From Lentihominibacter hominis (GTDB lineage: Bacteria > Bacillota > Clostridia > Peptostreptococcales > Anaerovoracaceae), in the NCBI RefSeq assembly GCF_014385065.1, contig NZ_JACRTA010000002.1:62001-126000 (forward strand): a stretch of 64,000 bases of DNA. Reading direction: 5' to 3'. The position numbers and the translations under genes were made by a program. Below the pieces are notes generated by a model that was given only the letters and a program-made list of their open reading frames with translations, ran no database searches and was not told the DNA's origin. Shown piece after piece: positions 23,801-32,608 of the stretch (positions are counted from its first letter, which is position 1; the number at the start of each line of letters is the position of its first letter).

Positions 23801-24216
23801 TGAGCAAGATAAAAGGTCTTCTGGAGTGGTTCAAGACATGCCCGGAGATAGAGGACATTACCGAGATAGACGTGAGCCAGCTCGCGCCGGAGGACCCCGC
23901 GGCGGGGCTATACAAACAGCCCACGATAACGGTGCAGAAGCTCATCGACGGTAGCGAAATACGGACAGAGACGTATTATTTGCTGTTTCTGCGGCCTATG
24001 AATTTACGCACTGAGAGGGTCGATAACGAAGAGTACCTTGAGACTGTTGAGGATTGGATATGGGCGCAGGAGCTGGCGGAGAACTATCCGGATATCGGGT
24101 ATCCGGTGCATAGCATAGACATGAGTAACGCATTCTACATGCTGTCCCGCACAGAGGATTCCGCGGCGTACCAATTCACAGTATCAATAACATATGAGAG
24201 AGGAGTAAAAAAATGA
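23800..24216 (+). CDS. Tail completion / minor capsid protein
   Basis: 138 residues. The part TETYYLLFLRPMNLRTERVDNEEYLETVEDWIW and AAYQFTVSITYERG match small tail terminator proteins that precede the tail tube gene. The ATG overlaps the stop of the previous gene. Confidence 0.6.
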   Translation: MSKIKGLLEWFKTCPEIEDITEIDVSQLAPEDPAAGLYKQPTITVQKLIDGSEIRTETYYLLFLRPMNLRTERVDNEEYLETVEDWIWAQELAENYPDIGYPVHSIDMSNAFYMLSRTEDSAAYQFTVSITYERGVKK

Positions 24217-24710
24217 TAAAGAAACATCAGATTGCGTTATTTTTCGATTCCGGAACGGAGCCGAGCTCCCCAACATGGAAGCGGATCAAGAAGTCGACGG
24301 AGCTGACGCTGTCATTTAATCCGGAAACAGAGGAATTTGATTATATAGCAGATGAAAACCCTACGACGGAGCTGACGAAATATGCGCCGTCGCTTGAACA
24401 GCCGCTCAAAATGTACGAGGACGAACCGGATTTCAAATTTTTCTGGGAGAAGTGCTATAATCTGCCGACCGGAACGAGCGCGAAGGTGCCTATGCTAATC
24501 GTGTTCATGTTTGGCGCAAGCGGTAGCGGCCCGGAAGCGGAGTATAAAGCATGGAAGGTAGACTGCATGGTAAGCTTCAACGAGATGAACGGCGTGGACA
24601 GCGAGCTCAATTTCGAACTGCTGTTCGGCGGTAATATCGACCGGGGAACGGTCACTGTGACGGGAAGCTCGCCGGACTATGTTCCGACATTTACGATAAG
24701 TACGCCCTGA
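24213..24710 (+). CDS. Major tail (tube) protein
   Basis: 165 residues in the normal frame, ending TFTISTP at CCC-TGA. Beta-rich throughout (QIALFFDSGTEPSSP, LTLSFNPETEEFDYI). It is followed by the chaperone pair and tape measure, which fixes it as the tail tube protein. AGAGGAG precedes the ATG. The end carries a plausible plus-one frameshift site that would add 28 residues to a fraction of the copies. Confidence 0.85.
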   Translation: MIKKHQIALFFDSGTEPSSPTWKRIKKSTELTLSFNPETEEFDYIADENPTTELTKYAPSLEQPLKMYEDEPDFKFFWEKCYNLPTGTSAKVPMLIVFMFGASGSGPEAEYKAWKVDCMVSFNEMNGVDSELNFELLFGGNIDRGTVTVTGSSPDYVPTFTISTP

Positions 24711-24795
24711 TTCGCCGGCCGAAGCCGGCCCGACAGAGACAGAAGTTGATGAACAAGAAGAAATGAGGGAGGATAGTACCGATGAACAAGTTTGA
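24705..24795 (+). other. Probable programmed +1 frameshift extending the tail protein
   Basis: The gene ends CCC (24705-24707) TGA (24708-24710). Slipping one base forward, the frame stays open for 28 codons (DSPAEAGPTETEVDEQ and on) to a TGA at 24793-24795. A hairpin GCCGGC-CGAA-GCCGGC (24714-24729) follows the stop. Listeria phages PSA and A118 are known to use CCC-UGA plus-one slips in structural genes. Confidence 0.65.
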
Positions 24796-25153
24796 GTGGG
24801 AAGGCAAAGAGTATGAGCTTGCACCGAAAACGTTGAAGACCGTAAGAGTGATAGAGGCCGCGGAAAAGGCGCCCAGTATGATCGAATCCTACAGGAAGCA
24901 GTGGGAGCTGGTTAATGAGGCGCTGGGGGATAAGGTGGCGAAAGAAATCCTCGGCGCGCAGACCATAGAAAAGGTTGACGTGGTGCGGCTCACGTTGGTG
25001 TATAACGGCGTGATACTGGCGTACGAAAAGCCGCTTCGGGAAATGCGAAAAGCGCAGGAGACCGAACTGCTCGACAGTCCGGTATTTGACGCTGTGCGAG
25101 ACACTGCGGAACAGGTAAAGATAATCGAAAACGCAGGGAAAAGCATAAAATGA
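24782..25153 (+). CDS. Tail assembly chaperone-like protein
   Basis: 123 residues, helical, acidic. It lies between the tail tube and Gp15-like genes, where the first tail chaperone is found. GGGAGGA precedes the ATG. It overlaps the next gene by ATGA. Confidence 0.65.
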   Translation: MNKFEWEGKEYELAPKTLKTVRVIEAAEKAPSMIESYRKQWELVNEALGDKVAKEILGAQTIEKVDVVRLTLVYNGVILAYEKPLREMRKAQETELLDSPVFDAVRDTAEQVKIIENAGKSIK

Positions 25154-25695
25154 TAGATCTTAAAACGAAAGGGCTACCGAACGGTATTGAGATAGGCGGT
25201 ACGCCCTTTTTGCTTGACACTGATTTCCGCGTATGGATGACGTTTCCTGAGCGTATAGGCCAGCTGAGAGACGGTGAGATTACCGGGTATCGCGGATTGT
25301 TCCTGGAACGGTACCCGACACCCGGCAAGGCGGTTATCGAGGCGTTGGGGCGGTTTTACAGGCCGCCGAGAGAGGTGCCGAGGGCAGAGGAAACAAGTGA
25401 GAGGCTATTAGATCTGGATATAGACGCGGACTATGTTTACGCCGCGTTTCAACAGGCCTACGGAATTGATCTGACGGAGGCCGATATGCATTGGCATAAA
25501 TTCTCCGCGCTTCTCGCCGCCGTTCCGCAGGGGACTACACTGACCGATATAATCGGCTATCGAAGTTATAAGGGAAGCAGTAAAGATCCATTGCATAAAG
25601 AGCACATGAAGCTAAAGGGAATGTGGGCGCTCCCGCAACCGGTGAGCGACGACGAAAAAGAGGCGATAGAGGAGTTTAATAAGCTCTTCGGGTGA
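25150..25695 (+). CDS. Bacteriophage Gp15-like protein (tail assembly)
   Basis: 181 residues. DTDFRVWMTFPERI near 25-38 and MHWHKFSALLAAVPQGTTL near 110-128 are the typical Gp15 motifs. The family sits just before the tape measure gene and is thought to help tail assembly. Confidence 0.82.
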   Translation: MIDLKTKGLPNGIEIGGTPFLLDTDFRVWMTFPERIGQLRDGEITGYRGLFLERYPTPGKAVIEALGRFYRPPREVPRAEETSERLLDLDIDADYVYAAFQQAYGIDLTEADMHWHKFSALLAAVPQGTTLTDIIGYRSYKGSSKDPLHKEHMKLKGMWALPQPVSDDEKEAIEEFNKLFG

Positions 25696-25699
25696 ATAG

Positions 25700-28117
25700 A
25701 TGGCAGACGGAAAAATTATATTTGAGACCCTGCTGGACGAGTCCGGACTGCTAAAAGGACTTGATGATGTAGAAGCGACCGCGGGGCAAAAATTAGGGGT
25801 TGTCGGTTCGGTGTTTGAGAAAACAGGCGGCATAATGACGAAGGCGTTTACAGGGCCAATCGTGGCCGCTGGTACAGCATTTATGGCGACCGCGGAAAAG
25901 ACGCGAGAATATCGTACCGAGATGGGGAAGCTAGAAGCGGCATTTACGACTGCCGGGTTTTCGGCGGAAGCCGCCAAAGGCGCGTATGAAGACATTTACG
26001 CGGTGCTGGGCGAAGAAGATACGTCGGTTGAGGCGGCGAACCATTTGGCACAGCTTACGGACAATGAAAAGGAACTTGCGACCTGGACAGGTGATATTCT
26101 ACCGGGTGTATTCGCCACATTCAGCGATTCATTACCGCTGGAGGGTCTGACGGAGGCCGCCAACGAGACGGCAAAAGTAGGGCAAGTCACAGGGCCGCTT
26201 GCCGACGCGTTAAACTGGGCCGGCGTGTCAGAAGACGAGTTTAATAAAAAACTGGCCGCTTGTTCTACAGAGCAGGAACGACAGGCCCTTATAACGGAAA
26301 CGTTGAACGACCTGTACGGGGACGCGTCGGATAAATATAAAGAGCTCAACGGCGACGTAATGGACGCGCACAGGGCGCAGGCCAAACTGACGGACGCAAT
26401 CGCCAAAATCGGAGCCGTAGCGGAGCCCATAATGACGTTGCTTAAAGACAAAGCGGCAGACCTCCTGACCGCACTGGCGGGGCTAATAGAGTATATAGCG
26501 GCCGCCCCGGGCTGGGTACAGGGTCTTGTACTGGGGTTCGCCGGACTTCTTGCGGCGGCGGGGCCGCTTCTTGTAATATTCGGTAAGCTTGCTACAGGGC
26601 TTGGGAATATTATGGATTTTACATCTCGTGTGCGGGCGTCGCTGGTTAAAAAGTCGGCGGCTATGGCCGCGGACACCGTGGCAACGACAGCCAATACCAC
26701 CGCGACCGCCGCCAACACCACAGCGACGAATCTTGCTACAAAGGCGAAATCCGCGCTCAGCAAGGTTTTGACTGCGGGTAAATGGCTACTGCTTGGGGGA
26801 GCTATAGTCGGAGTGTCGGCGTTGCTGTTGGCGTTCGTCAAAGACAGCGACGCGGCGACAGCTATGGTGCAGAACTTCTCCGGGAAAATCGTTGAGATGG
26901 CGGGGAAGTTTGCGGATATGTTGCCACAGATTATAGAGGCAATCTCAGCCGCGCTACCGACGATTATAAACGCCGGAGTCGAAATTCTGACAGCGCTATT
27001 GCAGGGAATCACGCAAGCGTTGCCGCAGATCGTAGCGGTGATACCACAAATACTTAACGCAATAATTACCGCTATAACGGAGAATCTGCCTATGCTCATC
27101 GAGGCGGCGATTCAGATTATTATGGCGTTGGTACAGGGGCTTGTGCAGGCGTTGCCTATGCTGGTAGCCGCAATACCGCAGATAATCACCGCTATCATAA
27201 ACGCTATAACAACAAATCTGCCGATGATAATCAACTCTGCGGTTCAGATTATTATGGCATTGATACAGGGGTTCATACAGGCGTTGCCGACACTGATCGC
27301 CGCGATACCGCAGATAATAACGGCGATAATTACCGGGATAACGCAGAATCTGCCCGCTATCATAAGCGGAGCCGTGCAAATCATTGTGGCATTGATACAA
27401 GGATTGATTCAGGCCATACCACAGCTGATTGCCGCACTGCCACAGATAATCATGGCTATCGTAAACGGTTTGATATCAATGCTTGGCCAGATTTTCAGCG
27501 TCGGCGTGCAGATTTTGAAAAAGCTGTGGGACGGTATATCAAGTTGGGTAGGCTCCCTGGGGTCGAAGGTAGTGTCGTTTGCGAAGTCTCTGCCAGGGAA
27601 AATCAAAAGCGGCATAGGATCGTTGGTATCCGTCGGCAAGGACTGGGTAAAGGGTCTGTGGAACGGTATAAAAAACGTGACGGGCTGGATAGTCGATAAG
27701 ATCAAAGGGTTCGGGCGTTCCTGTTTGAACGCCATAAAGGATTTCTTCGGTATACATTCGCCATCTCGTGTCATGGATAAGATCATCGGTCGAAATCTGG
27801 TTTATGGTCTGGCTGATGGAATTACCTCCCAGACGAAATTGGCGGTAAAAGCCGCCCGAAAGCAGATGATGGCGGTACAGGACGCCTATTCAGCGGCGGA
27901 ATTGGCGATTACCCCCGACTGGAAACCGCCGGAAGCGCGGATTTACGATGCGAGGTTTTCCGGAGGAGCCGCGTTTGCAGCTTCAGCTCCGGCTGCTCCT
28001 GGCGCCATAAATCAAACGGTAAATATCTATCAGCCGGTTGAAACGCCACACGAGACGGCCAGAGCTATAAAAAATATAGCGACATTCGGACTTGCGGGCG
28101 CGGGAGGTGTAGTGTAA
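25700..28117 (+). CDS. Tail tape measure protein
   Basis: 805 residues. It sets tail length and helps DNA entry. N-terminal 200 residues include the usual tape measure start (FEKTGGIMTKAFTGPIVAAG), then a hydrophobic stretch near 275-300 (VQGLVLGFAGLLAAAGPLLV), an alanine-threonine rich part near 335, a second membrane-like segment near 360-375, four 44-residue hydrophobic repeats (about 439-614) and a C-terminal domain with DFFGIHSPSRVMDKIIGRN. It is the longest gene of the prophage. Confidence 0.93.
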   Translation: MADGKIIFETLLDESGLLKGLDDVEATAGQKLGVVGSVFEKTGGIMTKAFTGPIVAAGTAFMATAEKTREYRTEMGKLEAAFTTAGFSAEAAKGAYEDIYAVLGEEDTSVEAANHLAQLTDNEKELATWTGDILPGVFATFSDSLPLEGLTEAANETAKVGQVTGPLADALNWAGVSEDEFNKKLAACSTEQERQALITETLNDLYGDASDKYKELNGDVMDAHRAQAKLTDAIAKIGAVAEPIMTLLKDKAADLLTALAGLIEYIAAAPGWVQGLVLGFAGLLAAAGPLLVIFGKLATGLGNIMDFTSRVRASLVKKSAAMAADTVATTANTTATAANTTATNLATKAKSALSKVLTAGKWLLLGGAIVGVSALLLAFVKDSDAATAMVQNFSGKIVEMAGKFADMLPQIIEAISAALPTIINAGVEILTALLQGITQALPQIVAVIPQILNAIITAITENLPMLIEAAIQIIMALVQGLVQALPMLVAAIPQIITAIINAITTNLPMIINSAVQIIMALIQGFIQALPTLIAAIPQIITAIITGITQNLPAIISGAVQIIVALIQGLIQAIPQLIAALPQIIMAIVNGLISMLGQIFSVGVQILKKLWDGISSWVGSLGSKVVSFAKSLPGKIKSGIGSLVSVGKDWVKGLWNGIKNVTGWIVDKIKGFGRSCLNAIKDFFGIHSPSRVMDKIIGRNLVYGLADGITSQTKLAVKAARKQMMAVQDAYSAAELAITPDWKPPEARIYDARFSGGAAFAASAPAAPGAINQTVNIYQPVETPHETARAIKNIATFGLAGAGGVV
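27014..27541 (+). repeat. 44-residue (132-nt) repeats in the tape measure gene
   Basis: The unit QALPxLIAAIPQIITAII ... NLP ... QIIMALIQGxI occurs four times in succession, the last diverging after half its length. Repeat number may differ between related phages and change tail length. Confidence 0.85.
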
Positions 28118-28975
28118 ATGGCTAAAATTGTAAGAGTCGTCGCAAAGCGAAGCGATGGGCAGGTTTTTTCATATGAGAACGCCGATTGGAGGATAATAAG
28201 CATTGAGGGTATAGATTTCCCAACGATGGAAGTCTTTACAAAAGAAAGAGGATTTGGAAACGGAGATATAATAACCGGCAAGCGGAAAGGTAGCAGGGAT
28301 GTAGATATTGTCGCCCGAAGCCAAAACAGTGCGACTAATGAATATGACAGGACTATGGCACTTGCGTTTCATAATGCCAATCATGTGTATGACTTGGAAT
28401 TTACATATATGGGAAATACGCGCATTGCAAAAAACTGTGTAATAACCGGAGCGAAGTGCGAAGCGGAAACGGTATATCGAAATCAAGAAATTACAGTGAG
28501 CTTTAAAGCCCCCGATGCCGACCTGTACGCTGATTTACAGACGCAGACAAACTTTGTAGCCACGACTCCGTTGTGGCATGTCACAAGAGCTTATCCACTG
28601 GGTGGAAGCCTTCCATTTGACAGCATGGAAAAGGCTATTATAAAAACGGTGAATTACCTCGGAAGTGAGCCTGCGCCGATAATAGCGACGCTTAAAGCAA
28701 AAGGGCTAGTAAATGGCGTGATCGCCCGAGTAGGCACGGTGACCATAACCGTTGACGTACAGCTCACAAGCGGCGATACGATCGTCATCGATGCGGAAAA
28801 CAAGCTCGTAACGCTCAACGGTGAGAGGGTGTCAGAGAGTCTGTACAATTATCTGGACCTACCGAGCCTTGCGCTCCAGTATGGGGACAACGATGTTCAG
28901 GTTTCCGCAGAAGACGAGAATAACTTGGCTTTTGACGCCCGAATGGATTACACAGGAAGATACGGAGGATTGTAA
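28118..28975 (+). CDS. Distal tail protein (Dit-like)
   Basis: 285 residues. The pattern of the tail component family is seen in YDRTMALAFHNANHVYDLEFT and TVSFKAPDADLYAD-like sequence near 125-145. It connects tube and baseplate. GGAGGTGTAG precedes the ATG; the TAATG junction links it to the next gene. Confidence 0.78.
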   Translation: MAKIVRVVAKRSDGQVFSYENADWRIISIEGIDFPTMEVFTKERGFGNGDIITGKRKGSRDVDIVARSQNSATNEYDRTMALAFHNANHVYDLEFTYMGNTRIAKNCVITGAKCEAETVYRNQEITVSFKAPDADLYADLQTQTNFVATTPLWHVTRAYPLGGSLPFDSMEKAIIKTVNYLGSEPAPIIATLKAKGLVNGVIARVGTVTITVDVQLTSGDTIVIDAENKLVTLNGERVSESLYNYLDLPSLALQYGDNDVQVSAEDENNLAFDARMDYTGRYGGL

Positions 28976-30150
28976 TGGTTTTAGTGTTCGATAAATTCGG
29001 GAAACCGCTCGGTACAATAGATTTCATAGAACTGCAATGGTCACGAAAATACCTTGAGTGCGGGTCCTTTGTCCTTTATCTTACGGCAGATGCTTATATG
29101 CCGGATATGAAATACGTAAAGTATAACGACCGGCCAGAAACTGGTCTTGTACAAAAGGTTGAATATGAAGAAAAGGTCTCTGGTAAATTTATAACTGTGT
29201 CTGGGTTTTTCGTTGATAAAGTATTGGATTGGGGCGCGGTAGCGTTCGCGTTCAATTTCGAAGAGGGATGGAACGTTGAAAAAATGTTGAAAGAGTATAT
29301 GTGTAGCGCCCTGAATCTAAACTTTGATACAGGAGAAATAGAAAGAGGCGTGATGGACACCGGAAAGCGTGTAGTGCGTAAGCTTGAGTTTGATGCAGAC
29401 AGTGCGTTCCCGACGGCGATAAGCAACGCCGTACCGGCCGGGCAAGCTCTTGGGCAAGCACTTTACAATATACTCTCTGGCGATAATTGGAGTTACACTT
29501 GTACGCCTGTATATTACACAGATGAAAGCAAGCCGCTTTTGGGGCTTACGGTAAACTTCTGGAAAGGTCAGGATTTGCGAAACACCGTGAGATTCTCAGA
29601 TTCCCTTAATAACGTGAGCCGCGTTAATTATACATATGATGAATCCGGAGAGTTTAGTCGGTATATGATCTTACAGGCGCTTCCGGAAGGTACAAGCGCC
29701 ATAGACTGGCCGACTGATTATGGGGTCGTGACGGGCTGGATAGAAGAAGGAAAACTAAAATCATACTTTCAGACATATTACGAATATGATGGAAACCGGC
29801 CTCAAGATATGGGCCTGACGAAGCCGGAAAAAGTGTTTTTCTCGCAAATTGATGGGATAGATTTGGTTCCGGCCAACGCCGAAGTTCTCTCAAACAAGAT
29901 GAAAGCTGCGGCGCAGGTAGATATGTTGAGTAACTACAAAGTGGAGAGTATTGCGGCAGAGGTTCTTCAGGAGCGGTTTTTTTACCGGAAAGACTACGAC
30001 CTGGGCGACATCTGTACGGTATCAATCGACGCTATTCGACAGATGTATACAGCGAGAATTATAGAGGTGGACGAAGTTTATAGCAGTAATAAATTAGATG
30101 TAACGGTAGTGCTTGGCACACCGCAAAAACAGAAATGGAGGGCGATGTAA
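28975..30150 (+). CDS. Gp37-like siphovirus tail protein
   Basis: 391 residues. It matches Sipho_Gp37-type proteins: FDKFGKPLGTIDFIELQW at the start, YLTADAYMPDMKYVKYND, and the end LDVTVVLGTPQKQKW. It probably forms the baseplate hub in place of a Tal protein. Confidence 0.78.
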   Translation: MVLVFDKFGKPLGTIDFIELQWSRKYLECGSFVLYLTADAYMPDMKYVKYNDRPETGLVQKVEYEEKVSGKFITVSGFFVDKVLDWGAVAFAFNFEEGWNVEKMLKEYMCSALNLNFDTGEIERGVMDTGKRVVRKLEFDADSAFPTAISNAVPAGQALGQALYNILSGDNWSYTCTPVYYTDESKPLLGLTVNFWKGQDLRNTVRFSDSLNNVSRVNYTYDESGEFSRYMILQALPEGTSAIDWPTDYGVVTGWIEEGKLKSYFQTYYEYDGNRPQDMGLTKPEKVFFSQIDGIDLVPANAEVLSNKMKAAAQVDMLSNYKVESIAAEVLQERFFYRKDYDLGDICTVSIDAIRQMYTARIIEVDEVYSSNKLDVTVVLGTPQKQKWRAM

Positions 30151-31284
30151 ATGGCGGAAATAAGTTATCCGTTCGAATCGCAGAATACAGGGACCGCTGA
30201 CGCGCCCGTATACGACAGAGCGATAACGGCAGACAACGAGAGGACGTTTAATAAATTGCGGTACCTCAATGGCGTTTTTCAAACGCCGACAAATTCATTA
30301 CAGGTGACTGCGCCCGGCGGATTTGTGACCTCTGTTGCGCCCGGCGGCGCGCATATAGAGGGAGCGTTATATAATTCGGACGCAGCAAAGACATTCACAC
30401 ACACGACGCCCGATGCGCAGTATGACCGTATAGATAGAATAGTGATCAGGTTCGACACAGCTATGGATGCACGTAACATTGGAATATATAAGCTGCAAGG
30501 GACCCCGGCAGCAAGCCCGCAGCCGCCGGCGCTCACCCAGGAGCCTAACTATTTTGAGCTGGCCCTGGCGGATGTTCGAGTGCGGAAGGGGTCAGACGAG
30601 ATCACAAACGCAGATGTCACCGACCAGAGATTAAACAGCGATCTTTGCGGGCTGGTCGTTCCGGCGATACCTACGCCGTTGAATCTGACCGATATTTTCA
30701 ACCAGTATCAATCCAGCTTAGAGCAGTATATGGATCTTGTGACCTCGGCGATAGACGACACGACGGCGGGTAATCTGCAAAATCAGATAAACGAGAAGGC
30801 TGACATGGTGCACGAGCACAGCGCAGTGGATATAACATCTGGGGCCCTGCCGGTGATGTATGGCGGCACCGGGGCGGACAAGGCAAAAGAGGCGCGTCTA
30901 AATCTCGGAGCGGTTGGGATGGATGACGTTTATCCGGTGGGCAGTATATACTTGTCGTATAATAGCACGTCGCCTGCTACTCTTTTCGGAGGAAGCTGGA
31001 CGAGGATATCTTCCCGGTTTTTATACGCGGCGGCAAGCGCAAGCGAAATCGGTAACACCGGAGGCGCCGCTACGGTAACGCTGACAACGGCGCAAATACC
31101 GTCGCATACACACGCGGTCAAGGGTACGAGCGCAGAAGTGAGTGGCTCTGCGGGTGCAGTTTGTGAGACTTGGCCCGATAAGACAAATAACAGAAATGGT
31201 GTTACTTTAGCGACCGGAGGCGGGGGCGCGCATGAGAATATGCCTCCGTATTTATCTGTGTACATGTGGAGACGGACCGCATAG
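30151..31284 (+). CDS. Tail fibre / receptor-binding protein 1 with collar-type tip
   Basis: 377 residues. The N-terminus (MAEISYPFESQNTGTADAPV) attaches to the baseplate and is found in other phages of this kind. The C-terminus has VYPVGSIYLSYNSTSPATLF, GGSWTRISSRFL and IPSHTHAVKG, the phage tail-collar/fibre tip fold. The tip is repeated in the 32609-33658 gene. Confidence 0.8.
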   Translation: MAEISYPFESQNTGTADAPVYDRAITADNERTFNKLRYLNGVFQTPTNSLQVTAPGGFVTSVAPGGAHIEGALYNSDAAKTFTHTTPDAQYDRIDRIVIRFDTAMDARNIGIYKLQGTPAASPQPPALTQEPNYFELALADVRVRKGSDEITNADVTDQRLNSDLCGLVVPAIPTPLNLTDIFNQYQSSLEQYMDLVTSAIDDTTAGNLQNQINEKADMVHEHSAVDITSGALPVMYGGTGADKAKEARLNLGAVGMDDVYPVGSIYLSYNSTSPATLFGGSWTRISSRFLYAAASASEIGNTGGAATVTLTTAQIPSHTHAVKGTSAEVSGSAGAVCETWPDKTNNRNGVTLATGGGGAHENMPPYLSVYMWRRTA

Positions 31285-31299
31285 AAAGGAGAGAGCACA

Positions 31300-31620
31300 A
31301 TGAGGCGAGGCACAACTCCGACCATCCTTCTTACGGTGACAGGATTATCTGAGATTGTAGTAAATAAAGCATATCTGACTATAAAGCAGCGGAGCCGGAA
31401 AGTAGAAAAGGGATTATCGGAACTGGATATCTCGGGCGACGAGATACGGGCGGAGCTAACGCAAGAAGAAACACTATCGTTCATGGCGGAAGACGACGTA
31501 GAAATACAGTTGCGCGTGCTATCTCGAACCGGTACCGCCTACGCTACGAATATAATAACTGAGCCCGTGGGGGCAATATTAAAAGATGGAGTGATAGGCG
31601 ATGGTAAATCTGAAAATTGA
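31300..31620 (+). CDS. Baseplate upper protein-like
   Basis: 106 residues with the short beta domain RRGTTPTILLTVTGL at its start, as in BppU-type N-terminal domains that clamp to the baseplate. It ends inside the next gene by 20 nt. AAAGGAG precedes the ATG. Confidence 0.55.
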   Translation: MRRGTTPTILLTVTGLSEIVVNKAYLTIKQRSRKVEKGLSELDISGDEIRAELTQEETLSFMAEDDVEIQLRVLSRTGTAYATNIITEPVGAILKDGVIGDGKSEN

Positions 31621-32005
31621 GAGCGTGCGTATCACAGAAGACTTAACGCTCGAAGGTAAAACAACAGGCACCCTGGATTTGACTGAGGACGGGAAGATAT
31701 ATGTCGAACAGACGGGCGAAGTTGACAACGAGCTATCTGAGACCAGTAAAAACCCTGTGCAAAACAAAGTCGTGACTGCAGCCCTGAACGGCAAGGTTGA
31801 CATCGCGCAACCGGCCAACACCATTTTGGCGACGGGACCGCCCGGCCAGGCGCAGGCTATGGCATTGGGAAACGCCCTGCAAATCGACGGGCAGAGCGTG
31901 AGCGTGAAAACCGTAAACGAGATGGAGGACAGTCCGTTGCCAATGTCGGCCGCAGGTGTGCACGTTATAGTGGGTAACATAGATGCCTTATTAAAAACCA
32001 TATAA
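31601..32005 (+). CDS. Small tail fibre-related protein
   Basis: 134 residues. The run VDNELSETSKNPVQNKVV is a common spacer in phage fibres of Firmicutes. No enzyme domain seen. Confidence 0.55.
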   Translation: MVNLKIESVRITEDLTLEGKTTGTLDLTEDGKIYVEQTGEVDNELSETSKNPVQNKVVTAALNGKVDIAQPANTILATGPPGQAQAMALGNALQIDGQSVSVKTVNEMEDSPLPMSAAGVHVIVGNIDALLKTI

Positions 32006-32019
32006 GAAGGAGGTAACAA

Positions 32020-32598
32020 GTGAGCATCCAAACTGAAATAACCAGAATCCAGACTGCCCGGGACACGATAAGAGCCAAAGCCATCGAGCTGGGGATCGGC
32101 GGAAATACGGATAAATTAGACGCCCTGGCAACGGAAATTGACGGCATAGTAGATAATGGCGCGGTTTCTGCGGACGTAAAGGAAGGGGAAACCTACACGA
32201 TCCCAAAAGGATACCACAACGGGTCCGGAACGGTTTCCGGCGTTGCGGGTGGTGGAAATTACAAATTGCAGTCTAAGGCCGCTACGCCAACAAAAAGCCA
32301 GCAGAATATAACGCCGGACGAGGGGTATTACGGCCTGTCCGATGTAACTGTTGGAGCAATTCCCGATACCTATCAGGACGTTTCCAGCGTAACGGCGACC
32401 GCTGCGGATGTTCTGGCCAATAAAGTAATAGTTGGAACTAACGGCGATCTGATAACCGGTACCATGTCGAACAACGGCGCTATAAATGCGGAAATAAACG
32501 GCCTGACAGCAACGTCGTATCAGGTCGCTGCTGGATATACAACCGGCGGTACGGTAACCTTGTCCGATGATATAGAAACAGCGCTGGCAGCCATATAG
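32020..32598 (+). CDS. Tail fibre protein with GTG start
   Basis: 192 residues. It starts MSIQTEITRIQTARDTIRAK (helical trimer-like) and continues with short repeats (YTIPKGYHNGSGTVSGV, YYGLSDVTVGAIPD). AGGAGGTAACAA precedes the GTG. The first 12 residues resemble those of the next gene. Confidence 0.65.
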   Translation: MSIQTEITRIQTARDTIRAKAIELGIGGNTDKLDALATEIDGIVDNGAVSADVKEGETYTIPKGYHNGSGTVSGVAGGGNYKLQSKAATPTKSQQNITPDEGYYGLSDVTVGAIPDTYQDVSSVTATAADVLANKVIVGTNGDLITGTMSNNGAINAEINGLTATSYQVAAGYTTGGTVTLSDDIETALAAI

Positions 32599-32608
32599 GA
32601 GGGCGCCT

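Noticed and set aside
25130-25153. Minus-one frameshift at GGGAAAA between the two tail chaperone genes
   Set aside because: The heptamer is not in the needed codon phase (codons read GGG AAA), and the -1 frame stops soon after.
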